NCBI GenBank assembly: GCA_030424595.1
Contig: JAUHWG010000032.1
Location: 46,857 to 110,856, forward strand
DNA length: 64,000 bases
Origin: Polyangia bacterium
GTDB lineage: Bacteria; Myxococcota_A; Polyangia; Nannocystales; Nannocystaceae
Direction of reading: 5' to 3'
A program made the translations under genes and the position numbers. This document shows, piece by piece, positions 51,354-60,642 of this stretch. Numbering within the stretch: the first letter of the stretch is position 1; each line of letters starts with the position of its first letter. The notes below the pieces were generated by a model, which was not told the origin of the DNA, did no database searches, and saw only the letters and a program-made list of their open reading frames with translations.

Positions 51354-52325
51354 TTGATGCCGCCCTTGGCGCCCTGGCTGCTCCTCGCCACCCTCGCGGA
51401 TGGACCGGCGGCGAGCGTTACGTCGATGAAGACGAGCGCTGTCGCGGAGGAGAGCCCGGAGGCGCTCGACGCCGAGGCGGCGCGGCTGATCGAGGAGGCG
51501 GAGCGGGCCTACCGGGTGCGCGACTTTGGCACGACGATCGAGCGCCTCGATCGGGCCTATCGTCTGACGGGGGCGACGGCGCTCCTCTACGATCTCGGCG
51601 ACGCCCACGCCCGCTACTACGAGCTCGATCGCAACCCCGATCACCTGCGTCAGGCGCGGGCCTTCTTCCGCACCTACGCCCGCCGGGCCGAGGCCGCCAA
51701 GCTCGACCCGGGCGACGCGCGCGAGCGGGTCGCCGCCCTCAACCGGAGGATCGAGGCGGTCCCGGCGACGGTGCCCGCGGCCGCGCCCAAGCTGCCTCCG
51801 GCGGTCGATCCGGCGGAGCGGCGGACCTCGGCGGCCGCCTGCCCGGAGCCGGACGGGCCCGCTGTCGATGACGCGGGGGAGCGCTCCGACGATCAAGTCG
51901 ACGAGCGATCCGCGGAACGCTCCGGCGATCGAGCCGACGACCGCTCCGGGGAGCTCAGCGTCGGCCTCATCGCCGGCGGCGTCGCGCTCCTGGTCCCCGG
52001 CGTCGTCATGGGGGCGGTCTACTCCGCCGAGGGACGGCGACGGACGCTCCAGCTCGAGGAGCTGACGACGCTCGGCGCCTACGACGACTGCGCGATCGGC
52101 TGCGAGGCCCTCGAGCAGGAGCTCGCCCGCGAGCGAGGGCGCGGCCTGGTCACCAGCCGCGTCGCGGCGACCGGGATCGCCCTCGGGGCGCTCGGCGGGG
52201 CCCTGACGATCGCGGGCGTCTCCCTCGCGATCGTCCGCGCGAAGCGACGCCGCGGCGGGGGGCGAGCCAGCGAGGTGAGCCTCGCGCCGAACATCGGCGG
52301 GCTCTCGCTGGTCGGTCGCTTTTGA
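51354..52325 (+). CDS. Membrane protein with TPR-like N-terminal domain
   Basis: A 323-residue protein. Residues about 30-130 form TPR-like helices (LIEEAERAYRVRDFGTTIER, LYDLGDAHARYYELDRNPDH). An acidic linker with Ser/Asp/Arg repeats (about 165-200) leads to two membrane helices (about 202-222 and 268-292). Such a TPR, linker, double-TM layout recurs in myxobacterial genomes, but the family was not recognised. The first 16 residues might be a signal peptide. The start could be ATG 51354 or 51357. Confidence 0.6.
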   Translation: MMPPLAPWLLLATLADGPAASVTSMKTSAVAEESPEALDAEAARLIEEAERAYRVRDFGTTIERLDRAYRLTGATALLYDLGDAHARYYELDRNPDHLRQARAFFRTYARRAEAAKLDPGDARERVAALNRRIEAVPATVPAAAPKLPPAVDPAERRTSAAACPEPDGPAVDDAGERSDDQVDERSAERSGDRADDRSGELSVGLIAGGVALLVPGVVMGAVYSAEGRRRTLQLEELTTLGAYDDCAIGCEALEQELARERGRGLVTSRVAATGIALGALGGALTIAGVSLAIVRAKRRRGGGRASEVSLAPNIGGLSLVGRF

Positions 52326-52335
52326 TCGTGCGGGC

Positions 52336-52447
52336 GCGTCGGCCTGATCGCGTCGGCCTGATCGCGTCGGCCTGATCGCGTCGGCCTGAGCGCGTCGGCC
52401 TGCTCGCGTCGGCCTGCTCGCGTCGGCCTGCTCGCGTCGGCCTGGGC
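52336..52447. repeat. 14-bp tandem repeat, eight copies
   Basis: The unit gcgtcggcctgatc (variants gagc, ctc) occurs eight times at exact 14-bp steps (tcggcctg at 52339, 52353, and so on to 52437). It fills the space between the gene ending 52325 and the inverted-repeat element starting 52458. Confidence 0.95.
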
Positions 52448-52457
52448 CCCCCGTGGA

Positions 52458-52616
52458 CTAGGAGTCCGTGGCAAAAGTCCCGCGCGCTCCCCAGCCCTCG
52501 CCCCCTCTCGGCCCCGTCGAAACCTGCACTACAGCCGGGCAGAGCGGCGTTTCGACGACGCCAGGGCCGACGATCGCGGCGCGAGAGCGCACGGGACTCT
52601 CGTCGCCGGCTCCTAG
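52458..52616. repeat. Dispersed inverted-repeat element, copy 3 (best preserved)
   Basis: Terminal arms ctaggagtccgtggcaaaag and its complement from the right end (ctcctag at 52610-52616) match at about 24 of 32 positions over 32 bp. The inner stem tcggccccgtcgaaac pairs with gtttcgacgacgccagggccga. The centre is cactacagccgggcagagcggc. The right end supplies the stop codon of the ECF sigma gene (52613-52615). Confidence 0.85.
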
Positions 52617-53269
52617 CTGTCGTCGTCGTCGTCGACCGCGTCGTCGGCGGTCATCGGCTCCTGCCGGAGCACGTCGCCGAGGGAGCGGGCCCAGCCCTCG
52701 AGATCGCCGAGCGTGCTCTCGAGCTGGAGCTTGGAGACGGCGAGCTGCTCCATCGTCGCCCGCAGCAGGGCCTTGGCCCGGCGCAGCCGGCTCTTGACGG
52801 TCCCCGCGGGGATCTCGAGCACGAGGCCGATCTCGGTCGCCGACATCCCCTCCCAGTAGTGGAGCTCGAGGGCGATCTGGAGGTCGACCGGGAGACGGCG
52901 CAGCGCCTCGTGGAGGAGCTGCTGCTCCTTGTGCTTGGCGACGACCGTGCTCGGCGAGGGGTTGAGGTCGAAGAAGGACTTCGACTCGAAGTTGAGCTGG
53001 GCGTCGAACTTGCGGCGTCGACGGTAGTGCGAGAGCAGCTCTAGGCGGGCGACGCCGAAGAGGAAGGTGCGGAAGCTCGAGGCCCGGCGGAAGCGATCGC
53101 GGGACTCGACGCAGGCCAAGAGGGTCCGCTGCATGACCTCGTCGGTCTCGTCGCCGACCTTGTGCCGCAAGAAGCGGTGGATGCTGTCAAAATGGCGGTC
53201 AAAGAGGCGGGAGCCTGCCTCTAGGTCGCCGTCACGCCAGGCGTCGAGCAGCGCGAAGTCATCCTCCAT
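52613..53269 (-). CDS. ECF-type RNA polymerase sigma factor
   Basis: A 218-residue sigma factor. Region 2 (about 20-90) is FDRHFDSIHRFLRHKVGDET with FRTFLFGVARLELLSHYRRR. Region 4 (about 120-180) is ALRRLPVDLQIALELHYWEG with the helix-turn-helix SATEIGLVLEIPAGTVKSRL. A short acidic C-terminal tail (DDAVDDDDDS) follows. ATG 53269 lies 10 bp after the stop of the kinase/ATPase gene on the same strand, so the two are cotranscribed. The kinase may control this sigma, either directly or through its ATPase/TPR part (inference). Confidence 0.88.
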   Translation of the reverse strand: MEDDFALLDAWRDGDLEAGSRLFDRHFDSIHRFLRHKVGDETDEVMQRTLLACVESRDRFRRASSFRTFLFGVARLELLSHYRRRRKFDAQLNFESKSFFDLNPSPSTVVAKHKEQQLLHEALRRLPVDLQIALELHYWEGMSATEIGLVLEIPAGTVKSRLRRAKALLRATMEQLAVSKLQLESTLGDLEGWARSLGDVLRQEPMTADDAVDDDDDS

Positions 53270-53279
53270 GGGCCGCAGG

Positions 53280-56200
53280 CTAACACGAAGGAGCGTCGAC
53301 CTCGGCGGGCCAAGGGAGGAGCAGCGCTGCGGAGCGCGCGATGTTTGCGACGCCGCGCTGGGCGAGCTGGGCCTCGACCTCTCGGCGCTGCGGCCCGTCC
53401 TCTGCGAGGCGCCAGCGGCAGAGGGTGGCTCGCAGCTCGAGGCCGGCCTCGGAGAAGAGGGCCGCGGCCTGCAGGAGGTGGTCGCGCCAGGGGTCGCCGG
53501 TGGCGGCCGCGAGGGCGGCGTGGATCGCCGCGGCGAAGGCGAGCCCGACGGGGAGGGGATGACGGCGCAGGAGGTTGCGGTCACGATCGGCGTCGGTGAG
53601 GCGGTGGCCGCCGGCGATGAGTGCGGCTCGCGCCCGCAGCTCCACCGCGAGGGCGGAGACCAGGGAGTGGAGCTTGGTCCGGCCGATGGCGGCGTCGATC
53701 CTCCGCCAGGCGGGCTCGCCGTGCCCCGCGGCGAGGGCCGCCTCGGTCTCGCCGCTGAGCCGCGGCCACTCCACCAGGTCGAGCGGGCGGGGAGGAGCGC
53801 CGGCCGCCGGGGGATCCTGGGGAGAACGTCCGGCGTGGAGCTCGAAGCTGCGTCGGTGCGAGCGGAGGCGAACGTCGGCGGAGATCGAGCGTTGCTCGTC
53901 GGCCTCGCGGATCCACCCCTCCAGGTGCTGCTCAGGATAGGCGAGGTCGCCGAGATAGGAGGCTAGGCCGAGCCGAAGGTCGCGGGCGAGGGTCCGCTCC
54001 CAACCGCAGCTAGGCACCGCCTTCAGGAGCTCGAAGGCCGCGTCGAGGGCGGCCGTGACCTCGCCCGGAAGACCGCGCTGGAAGGCGATCGCGGCGGCCG
54101 TGATCGCGGCGAGGGCCCGAACCCGGGGGGCTTCGCAGCGCTCCGCCAGCGCTGAGGCCTGGTGTTGGAGGTCGCTGGCGCGCTCGAGGTCGCTGGCGTC
54201 GCAGGCGAGCCGCAGCGCCTCGAGGGTGAAGGCCCGGCCGACGCGGACGGGCTCGCCGACCCGCAGCGCGAGGCTGAAGTGGCGGGTTTGGGCCTCCGTC
54301 GCGAGGATCGGATCGGTCGCCTGAAAGCCGACGCTCGCGGTCCAGGCGGCGTCGACCTGGAGGAGCTCGCGGTGGGGGATCTGGTCGGCCGGGCGCTCGC
54401 GGAAGCGGGTCCCTCGGAGGCGGAGCTGTCCCCGTCGGAGGAGCGCGCTGAGTCCGCTCGTCTGGGCGTCCAAGGGGCCCATACCGAGCTCCTCGAGGGA
54501 CTTGGCGAGGGCCTCGCGGCCGGGCTCGACGACGCCGTTGGTGAGGAGGAGGCGGGCAGCGATGAGGCGGAGCTCGATCGTCTCCTCGGGCCGGTCGATG
54601 TCGGCGTGGGCGCGCTGGAGGACCCTCGCGGCGTCGACCTCGAGCCCCGCGGCGGAGAGCGAGCCGGCGAGGCGACGGAGGAGCGCGGCGCCTCGGGCGT
54701 CCTCGTGGCCGAGCTCGTGGGCGAGGCGGAAGAGCGTGGCTGCGCCGTAGTGATCGCCGCGGACCTCCCGCTGCTCCGCGTGGAGGAGGGCGTAGCGCTG
54801 GGCTCGGTCGAGCTCGCCGGCGCCGCGCAGGTGGTGGATCAGGAGCTCAGGATGGTTGGTCCCGCGCTGCTCGAGGGCGGCGGCGAGCCGGCGATGGCGC
54901 TCGCGGAGGCTGGGGCCGTCGAGGTGCGAGAGGATCGCTGTCCGGACGCGCTCGTCGAAGGGGGCGATCCGCTCACCGGTGTCGGTGATGCTGAGGCGGA
55001 GGAGGTGGGCGGCGGTCGCCCGGCGCAGGCCGGTGTAGAGCGCCCGCTCGTCGATCCCGGCGGCGGCGGCCAGGTCGAGGGGGAGGGGGCGCTGAGCTAT
55101 CGCCGCGAGGCTCGTCAGCTCGACCGCGGCCCGCGGGAGCTCGCCGATGTGGCGGCCGACGAGGTCGGCGAGGGTCGGCTCGGGGATCCCCTGGGCGACC
55201 ATCAGCGCAAGCTCGTGGATCCACAGCGGGCTGTGCTGCGCCTCGGCGGCGATGTGGACCGCGAGGTCGAGGCTCGACGCGTCGTCGAGGAGGCTCTCGG
55301 CGAGGCTGACCGCCTCCTCCGCGGCGAGGGGACCAATCGCGATCTCGTCGCCGCCGAGCTCGTCGATCAGCCTGTCGAGCTCGGGGATCGCCGCGGTGTC
55401 CTCGCTGCGGTAGCTGAGGATCATCATCAGCGGCGGCGGGTCTGGGGCCGCGAGGAGGTCGATCAGGCGACGGATCCCCTCGGCGTCGCTCCACTGCAGA
55501 TCGTCGATCCACAGGAGGATCGGCCGGAGCCGGGCGAGGCCGCTCAGGAGGTGGCGGAGCGCGGCGAAGCCGGCGTCGCGCGAGGGGGCCGGGCTGCGGC
55601 GGTCGGCGAGGGCTGGGACCTGAGAGAGCACCGGAAAGACGCTGACCACCGCGGCCGCGTCCGGGGGGAGGAGCGCCTCGAGCTCGCGGCGATCGAGGAG
55701 CCGGAGGTGGCGGGCGAGGCCGTCGACGAGGTCGTCGAGGGCCTGGGCCGGGACCGCGTCGCCGGGGTTGCAGCGGGTCCGCAGGATCAGCGGCTTGGGG
55801 CCGTCCGCCGCGCCGCGGACGACCTCGAGGAAGTGGGCGACGAGCCGGCTCTTACCCTGTCCAGAGGGGGCGACGACCCGAGCCAGGCGCATCTCTGAGG
55901 GCGCCTTGGCGTAGAGCGCCCCCAGCCGCGTCAGCGGGATCGTCAGGCCGATCATCGAGCTTTGCCGTCGCCTCGATCCGGAGACGGGGGTCGGCGGATG
56001 TTTGCCGCCGCGGACCCAGGGCGCGGCGGCGGTGCGCTGGAGCAGGGCCGCCTCGTCGGGGCGCTTCTCCGGCTTGGGGGCGAGGAGCTCGACGCAGAGA
56101 TCGCCGAGATCCGCCGGGATCCCGCGGGCTCGCAGCCGCGGGTGCGCGGGCGGCTGCGACTCCTTGAGCATCAGCACCTCGGCCATCGCCAGGCCGCTGT

Positions 56201-56963
56201 AGGGCGGCTGTCCGGTGAGCGCGAGGTAGAGGGTCGCGCCGACGCTGTACCAGTCGGCGGCGGCGGTCAGGCGCTCGGCCCGGGACTGCTCGGGCGGCAT
56301 GAAGGCGGGGGTGCCGACGATGAGCGAGCCCTGGGTCGACTCGAGCATCGTGTTGAGCTGGTCGGAGACGAAGCCGAAGTCCATCAGCACGACCCGGCCC
56401 TCGGCGGTGACCATCACGTTGGTCGGCTTGATGTCACGGTGGAGCTTGCCGAGCTCGTGGAGGGCGGCGACCGAGGCGACGAGCTGGGAGAGGACGCGGC
56501 GCAGGCGGGCGACGTCGAGGATCGGCGAGGGGGGCAGCTCGTCGGAGAGCTCCGGCGGGCTGTCGCTGCCCCAGAGATAGCGGAGGAGCGTGACCCCGCG
56601 GATGAGCTCCATCGTGAAGAAGAAGGTCTCCCCCTCGCGGCCGAGCTCGTAGAGAGAGACGAGGTTTGGGTGGGTCACCCGCGCCAGCGATCGAAACTCG
56701 CGCTTGAAGAGGGCGAGGGCCCGCGGGTTGCCGCTGCGAATTGTCTTCAGGGCCACGTGGCCGCCGGTCCGCGGATCGATGACCTCGTAGACCAGGCCCA
56801 TCGCCCCGGATCCGAGGCGCTTGACGATCTCAAAGCGGCCGATCCTGACGGGCTCCGCGGGCTTCTTGAAGACCGACTGGCGCATCCGTGCGCGAAGCCT
56901 CGCGGCCTCAATATCTCGCGGGGCGCCCTCGGGATCGTCGCCGTAGCTCGGCTTCCGGCTCAA
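53280..56963 (-). CDS. Ser/Thr protein kinase fused to AAA-type ATPase and TPR-like C-terminus
   Basis: A 1227-residue, apparently cytoplasmic signalling protein. Kinase domain about 41-310: KRLGSGAMGLVYEV, Lys73 (ALKT), HRDIKPTN (175-182) and MDFG (194-197). An ATPase of the MalT/AAA_16 kind follows: Walker A APSGQGKS (365-372) and Walker B ILLWIDDLQWSD (482-493). After it comes a helical region (about 560-1227) with TPR-like repeats. The plan resembles PknK-type kinases. The upstream gene is the lipoprotein at 57261; the downstream gene is the ECF sigma 10 bp away. No membrane helix is seen. Confidence 0.9.
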   Translation of the reverse strand: MSRKPSYGDDPEGAPRDIEAARLRARMRQSVFKKPAEPVRIGRFEIVKRLGSGAMGLVYEVIDPRTGGHVALKTIRSGNPRALALFKREFRSLARVTHPNLVSLYELGREGETFFFTMELIRGVTLLRYLWGSDSPPELSDELPPSPILDVARLRRVLSQLVASVAALHELGKLHRDIKPTNVMVTAEGRVVLMDFGFVSDQLNTMLESTQGSLIVGTPAFMPPEQSRAERLTAAADWYSVGATLYLALTGQPPYSGLAMAEVLMLKESQPPAHPRLRARGIPADLGDLCVELLAPKPEKRPDEAALLQRTAAAPWVRGGKHPPTPVSGSRRRQSSMIGLTIPLTRLGALYAKAPSEMRLARVVAPSGQGKSRLVAHFLEVVRGAADGPKPLILRTRCNPGDAVPAQALDDLVDGLARHLRLLDRRELEALLPPDAAAVVSVFPVLSQVPALADRRSPAPSRDAGFAALRHLLSGLARLRPILLWIDDLQWSDAEGIRRLIDLLAAPDPPPLMMILSYRSEDTAAIPELDRLIDELGGDEIAIGPLAAEEAVSLAESLLDDASSLDLAVHIAAEAQHSPLWIHELALMVAQGIPEPTLADLVGRHIGELPRAAVELTSLAAIAQRPLPLDLAAAAGIDERALYTGLRRATAAHLLRLSITDTGERIAPFDERVRTAILSHLDGPSLRERHRRLAAALEQRGTNHPELLIHHLRGAGELDRAQRYALLHAEQREVRGDHYGAATLFRLAHELGHEDARGAALLRRLAGSLSAAGLEVDAARVLQRAHADIDRPEETIELRLIAARLLLTNGVVEPGREALAKSLEELGMGPLDAQTSGLSALLRRGQLRLRGTRFRERPADQIPHRELLQVDAAWTASVGFQATDPILATEAQTRHFSLALRVGEPVRVGRAFTLEALRLACDASDLERASDLQHQASALAERCEAPRVRALAAITAAAIAFQRGLPGEVTAALDAAFELLKAVPSCGWERTLARDLRLGLASYLGDLAYPEQHLEGWIREADEQRSISADVRLRSHRRSFELHAGRSPQDPPAAGAPPRPLDLVEWPRLSGETEAALAAGHGEPAWRRIDAAIGRTKLHSLVSALAVELRARAALIAGGHRLTDADRDRNLLRRHPLPVGLAFAAAIHAALAAATGDPWRDHLLQAAALFSEAGLELRATLCRWRLAEDGPQRREVEAQLAQRGVANIARSAALLLPWPAEVDAPSC

Positions 56964-57004
56964 GCGCCGAGATTATCACGGGGGGCGCATCCCAGGCGCC
57001 CAAG

Positions 57005-57037
57005 GGGCGGTCCGGGGCGGTCCGGGGCGGTCCGGGC
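57005..57037. repeat. 10-bp tandem repeat (ggggcggtcc), three copies
   Basis: Short repeat in the 297-bp gap 56964-57260 between the lipoprotein stop and the kinase start, near the kinase promoter region. The gap otherwise holds the terminator at 57190-57216. Confidence 0.8.
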
Positions 57038-57189
57038 GGTTGGGGGCTGGCGGGGGATTTCCCCATTTGCTGGCAGAGTCCGCGTCCGCGGTGGGAGCGG
57101 AGGGAGGACTCTGCCCGACGCGAACACGCGAGCCTCCCCAGCCGATGAACAACCCGACCAACGAGCGAGCGAAGAGCCGACCGACAAGA

Positions 57190-57216
57190 AGAGGACCCCT
57201 ACGGTCGGGGTCCTCT
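57190..57216. terminator. Hairpin terminator downstream of the lipoprotein gene
   Basis: Perfect 10-bp stem (agaggacccc at 57190-57199 with ggggtcctct at 57207-57216) with a 7-nt loop. It lies 45 bp beyond the lipoprotein's stop on the minus strand. There is no long T-run. Confidence 0.7.
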
Positions 57217-57230
57217 CTCGAGGTCGCGAT

Positions 57231-57260
57231 GATCGCGGCTATGTCGCGGCTATTTCGCGG

Positions 57261-57270
<10 letters not shown>
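57231..57270. repeat. 11-bp tandem repeat overlapping a stop codon
   Basis: Copies of tcgcggctatt (57232-57267) include the TAG stop of the lipoprotein gene (57261-57263). The stop lies in one of at least three near-identical units, each with a TAG in the same phase. Confidence 0.75.
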
Positions 57271-58034
<764 letters not shown>

Positions 58035-58180
58035 GGCCGGGATTGTACAGGACGATCCCGCCAACACCGCAACCGTCGGCATTTCCAAGCGCCTCGGGTG
58101 TGACCTCCGACGAGGACAAGGGGGGCGGCGGGCCCCATTCCTCCGTGCGCGATTTCGCGAGAGGCGCTATACGTCGGAGG

Positions 58181-59317
58181 ATGCGCCTCGCCGACAAGGC
58201 CCAGAGGATCCACGGGATCCTCGATCGGCTCTACCCGGAGCCGCCGATCCCGCTGCTCCACAGCGATCCTTTCAGTCTCCTGGTGGCGGTCGCCCTCTCG
58301 GCCCAGACCACCGACGCCCGGGTCAACCTGGTCACGCCAGACCTCTTTCGGCGGGCTCCGACCCCCGAGGCGATGGCCGCCCTCGAGGTCGAGGAGATCC
58401 TCGCCTTCATCCGCACCTGTGGTCTCGCGCCCGCGAAGTCGAAGAACCTCCGGCGGATGAGCGAGCTCCTGGTCGAGCGTCACGGGGGGGTCGTCCCGCG
58501 CAGCTTCGCCGAGCTCGAGGCCCTGCCGGGGGTCGGGCACAAGACCGCGAGCGTCGTCATGTCCCAGGCCTTCGGCGTCCCGGCCTTCGCCGTCGACACC
58601 CACATTCATCGCTTGGCGGCGCGCTGGGGGCTCTCGGACGGTCACAGCGTCGAGCGGACCGAGCGCGATCTGAAGGCGCTCTTCCCCGAATCGAGCTGGA
58701 ACCGGCTCCACCTGCAGATCATCTACTTTGGCCGCGAACATTGTCCCGCTCGCAGCCATGACCCCGAGGTCTGCCCGATCTGCAGCTGGGCGTTTGTCCG
58801 CGAGCCTGAGCCTGCGAAGGCCCGCAAGCGCGGCGCTGCGACGACGAAGGCGGGGAAGAGGCCCGCGAAGAAGAAGACCGCGGGGAAGAAGACCGCGGGG
58901 AAGAAGACCGCGGGGAAGAAGACCGCGGGGAAGAAGACCGCGTCGAAGGTCACGAAGAGGAGGACGGCGAAGGCGACCGAGACGAAGGTGCCCTCGACGA
59001 AGTCGGCGAAGGTGCCCACGGCGAAGAAGAAGATCGCGACGAAGAAGGCCGCGAAGGGGACGACGGCGAAGGTGCCCTCGGCGAAGGCAAAGACCGCGAC
59101 GAAGAAGACGGCGAAGAAGAAGAAGACCGCGGCGAAGGCCGCGAAGACGACCGCGACGAAGGTCTCCTCGACGAAGAAGAAGACCGCTGCGACGAAGGCC
59201 TCCTCGAAGAAGAAGGCCGCGAAGGGGACGACGGCGAAGACGAAGGTGCCCTCGCCGAGCTCCCAGGCCGCGAAGAAGAAGACCGCCGCGAGGCCGAAGA
59301 TCGCCGCGGGCGGCTAG
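58181..59317 (+). CDS. nth: Endonuclease III (Nth) with a long lysine-rich histone-like tail
   Basis: DNA N-glycosylase/AP-lyase of base-excision repair, residues 1-207. Helix-hairpin-helix LPGVGHKTASVV holds catalytic Lys121, and VDTHIHRL holds Asp139. The iron-sulphur region has Cys188, Cys198 and Cys201 (EHCPARSHDPEVCPICSW), but the fourth Cys (usually x5 after the third) is absent, so a normal [4Fe-4S] cluster is doubtful. Residues about 208-378 are a Lys/Ala/Thr tail made of TAGKK, TKK and AAKG units, resembling histone H1 and AlgP tails, including four perfect 15-bp copies of accgcggggaagaag (58877-58936). The tail probably adds DNA binding (inference). The stop abuts the next gene's stop. 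Confidence 0.85.
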   Translation: MRLADKAQRIHGILDRLYPEPPIPLLHSDPFSLLVAVALSAQTTDARVNLVTPDLFRRAPTPEAMAALEVEEILAFIRTCGLAPAKSKNLRRMSELLVERHGGVVPRSFAELEALPGVGHKTASVVMSQAFGVPAFAVDTHIHRLAARWGLSDGHSVERTERDLKALFPESSWNRLHLQIIYFGREHCPARSHDPEVCPICSWAFVREPEPAKARKRGAATTKAGKRPAKKKTAGKKTAGKKTAGKKTAGKKTASKVTKRRTAKATETKVPSTKSAKVPTAKKKIATKKAAKGTTAKVPSAKAKTATKKTAKKKKTAAKAAKTTATKVSSTKKKTAATKASSKKKAAKGTTAKTKVPSPSSQAAKKKTAARPKIAAGG

Positions 59318-60304
59318 CTAGAAGAACACCTGGGCGCCGAGGCTCCCCGCCGCCGTGAAGTCTGCGCGCGGGCTGATGGGCCCCTGGATCGCGCCGATGA
59401 GCGACCAGCGCGGCGTGACGTTGTAGGCGAAGCTCGTCAGGACCATCGCCCGCAGGGCGCCGACGGGGCGCTCGGCCTCGCCGGCGCGGCTCGTCGTACA
59501 GAAGGTCCGCTGGCCCTGGGGGTCGGCGCAGAAGTTGGCGACCCGGAGGTCAAAGAGCATCCCGAGGCCGAGGCTGAGCTTGTCCTTGGCGACCCGCGAT
59601 CCTCCCTGGGCGCCGAAGGAGACGTCGATCGCCGTGCCCGCGCGGCGGTTCTCGATCACCGAGAGGCCGATGAGCTGCCAAAAATGACGGCTGTAGGTCC
59701 GGGTGAAGACGATGAAGGGAGAGACCGCGGTCGTCGGCCCCGGGTCGACCTTGAGCTTCACCGTCCGGGTCGGGGCGACGACGGTGACGCCGGTGCTCAG
59801 CACCCGGTGGATCAGCTTGCGCGCGTGCGGGGTGATCCGGAGCTGGAGCCGGGTGTCGCCGTAGCCGAGGCTGGTGTCGCCGCTGCCGTCGAGGTCACGG
59901 ATCACCAGGAGCGGCGCCTGGGCGGCGATGGAGATCTCGGGGATCGGCGCGTACTCTCCGTAGAGCGAGGTCGAGTTGGCGAGGTTCGGGGCGAGGCCGG
60001 TGTCGGCGTAGACCAGCTCGTTGAGGAGGAGGAGGCGGGATTGCGATCGGCCGCCCCGTCCGCCGAGGCTGTTGATGCTGCGGACCCCCTCGGAGGCGCC
60101 GTGCCCCGGGACATGGTGGGCTGAGGCGGTCTCCGGGAGGAGACTGAGCGAGGCGCCGAGGAGGGCGCCGGCGACAGATCGGAGCGCCCTGCGGGCCCTG
60201 CGGGCGCGGGCGAGGAGTGCGCTCCGACTCATCGTCGGGCTCATCGCCGGGCTCATCGTCGGGCTCATCGCCGGGCTCATCGCCGGGCTCATCGTCGGGC
60301 TCAT
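59318..60304 (-). CDS. Outer-membrane beta-barrel-like protein with repeated start codons
   Basis: A 328-residue protein if ATG 60304 is used, which overlaps the cytochrome stop (ATGA). The first 24 residues are six repeats of Met-Ser-Pro-Thr/Ala from a 12-bp repeat, each with its own in-frame ATG. The real signal sequence probably begins at Met 60232 (MSRSALLARARRARRALRSV, then SVAGALLGASLSLLPETASA ending in ASA). The mature part is made of amphipathic beta strands (SLYGEYAPIPEISIAAQAPL, LGYGDTRLQLRITPHA) and ends in phenylalanine (LGAQVFF), a mark of outer-membrane proteins. It resembles transporter-like barrels without assigned substrate. Confidence 0.7.
   Translation of the reverse strand: MSPTMSPAMSPAMSPTMSPAMSPTMSRSALLARARRARRALRSVAGALLGASLSLLPETASAHHVPGHGASEGVRSINSLGGRGGRSQSRLLLLNELVYADTGLAPNLANSTSLYGEYAPIPEISIAAQAPLLVIRDLDGSGDTSLGYGDTRLQLRITPHARKLIHRVLSTGVTVVAPTRTVKLKVDPGPTTAVSPFIVFTRTYSRHFWQLIGLSVIENRRAGTAIDVSFGAQGGSRVAKDKLSLGLGMLFDLRVANFCADPQGQRTFCTTSRAGEAERPVGALRAMVLTSFAYNVTPRWSLIGAIQGPISPRADFTAAGSLGAQVFF
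60233..60304. repeat. 12-bp tandem repeat encoding consecutive start codons
   Basis: Six units (catcgtcgggct or catcgccgggct on the plus strand) each place an ATG in the same frame on the minus strand. The first is joined to the cytochrome stop. Copy-number change would alter the number of candidate starts, and thus possibly translation, by multiples of 12 bp without a frameshift. Confidence 0.85.
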
Positions 60305-60642
60305 CGTCGGGTCCCCCGCGGGGTGCGCAGGCGATGACAGTCGAGGCAGCCGCGCGGATCCTCGATCATCCAATCCTGGACCAGGGGGGGATCGTCGCTG
60401 GTCGCCATCTCTTCGACGTGGGCGGCGAGGGTCGCCTCGTCCATCCCGCGCATGTGCTCCGCCATCGCCGACTCGAGCTCGTGGCAGCTCATGCACGCCC
60501 CGCCATCGCCGGCCGTCAGGCCCTCATGGTGGTCGCGGGGGGCGATCGCCGGCGCATAGGCGGAGAGGCAGCCGGAGAGGCCGCCTGTGATCGCGGCGAG
60601 GCCGAGGGTCCCGGCGATGAGGATCCGTGGAGCCACGCTCAC
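60301..60642 (-). CDS. Di-haem c-type cytochrome lipoprotein
   Basis: A 113-residue protein. GTG 60642 begins VSVAPRILIAGTLGLAAITG with lipobox LSGC nearby, so export as a lipoprotein is likely. Two haem-attachment motifs, CMSCH and CLDCH, are separated by about 48 residues. Electron-transfer role is inferred. The reading frame is open to 60750. Its stop is overlapped by the barrel gene start, so the two are translationally coupled, and the RegB/RegA redox system is divergent beyond a small lipoprotein. Confidence 0.75.
   Translation of the reverse strand: MSVAPRILIAGTLGLAAITGGLSGCLSAYAPAIAPRDHHEGLTAGDGGACMSCHELESAMAEHMRGMDEATLAAHVEEMATSDDPPLVQDWMIEDPRGCLDCHRLRTPRGTRR

Noticed and set aside
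58723..59019. Small hydrophobic minus-strand ORF with repeated FFPAV
   Set aside because: It is the reverse reading of the Lys-rich tail repeats of the nth gene.
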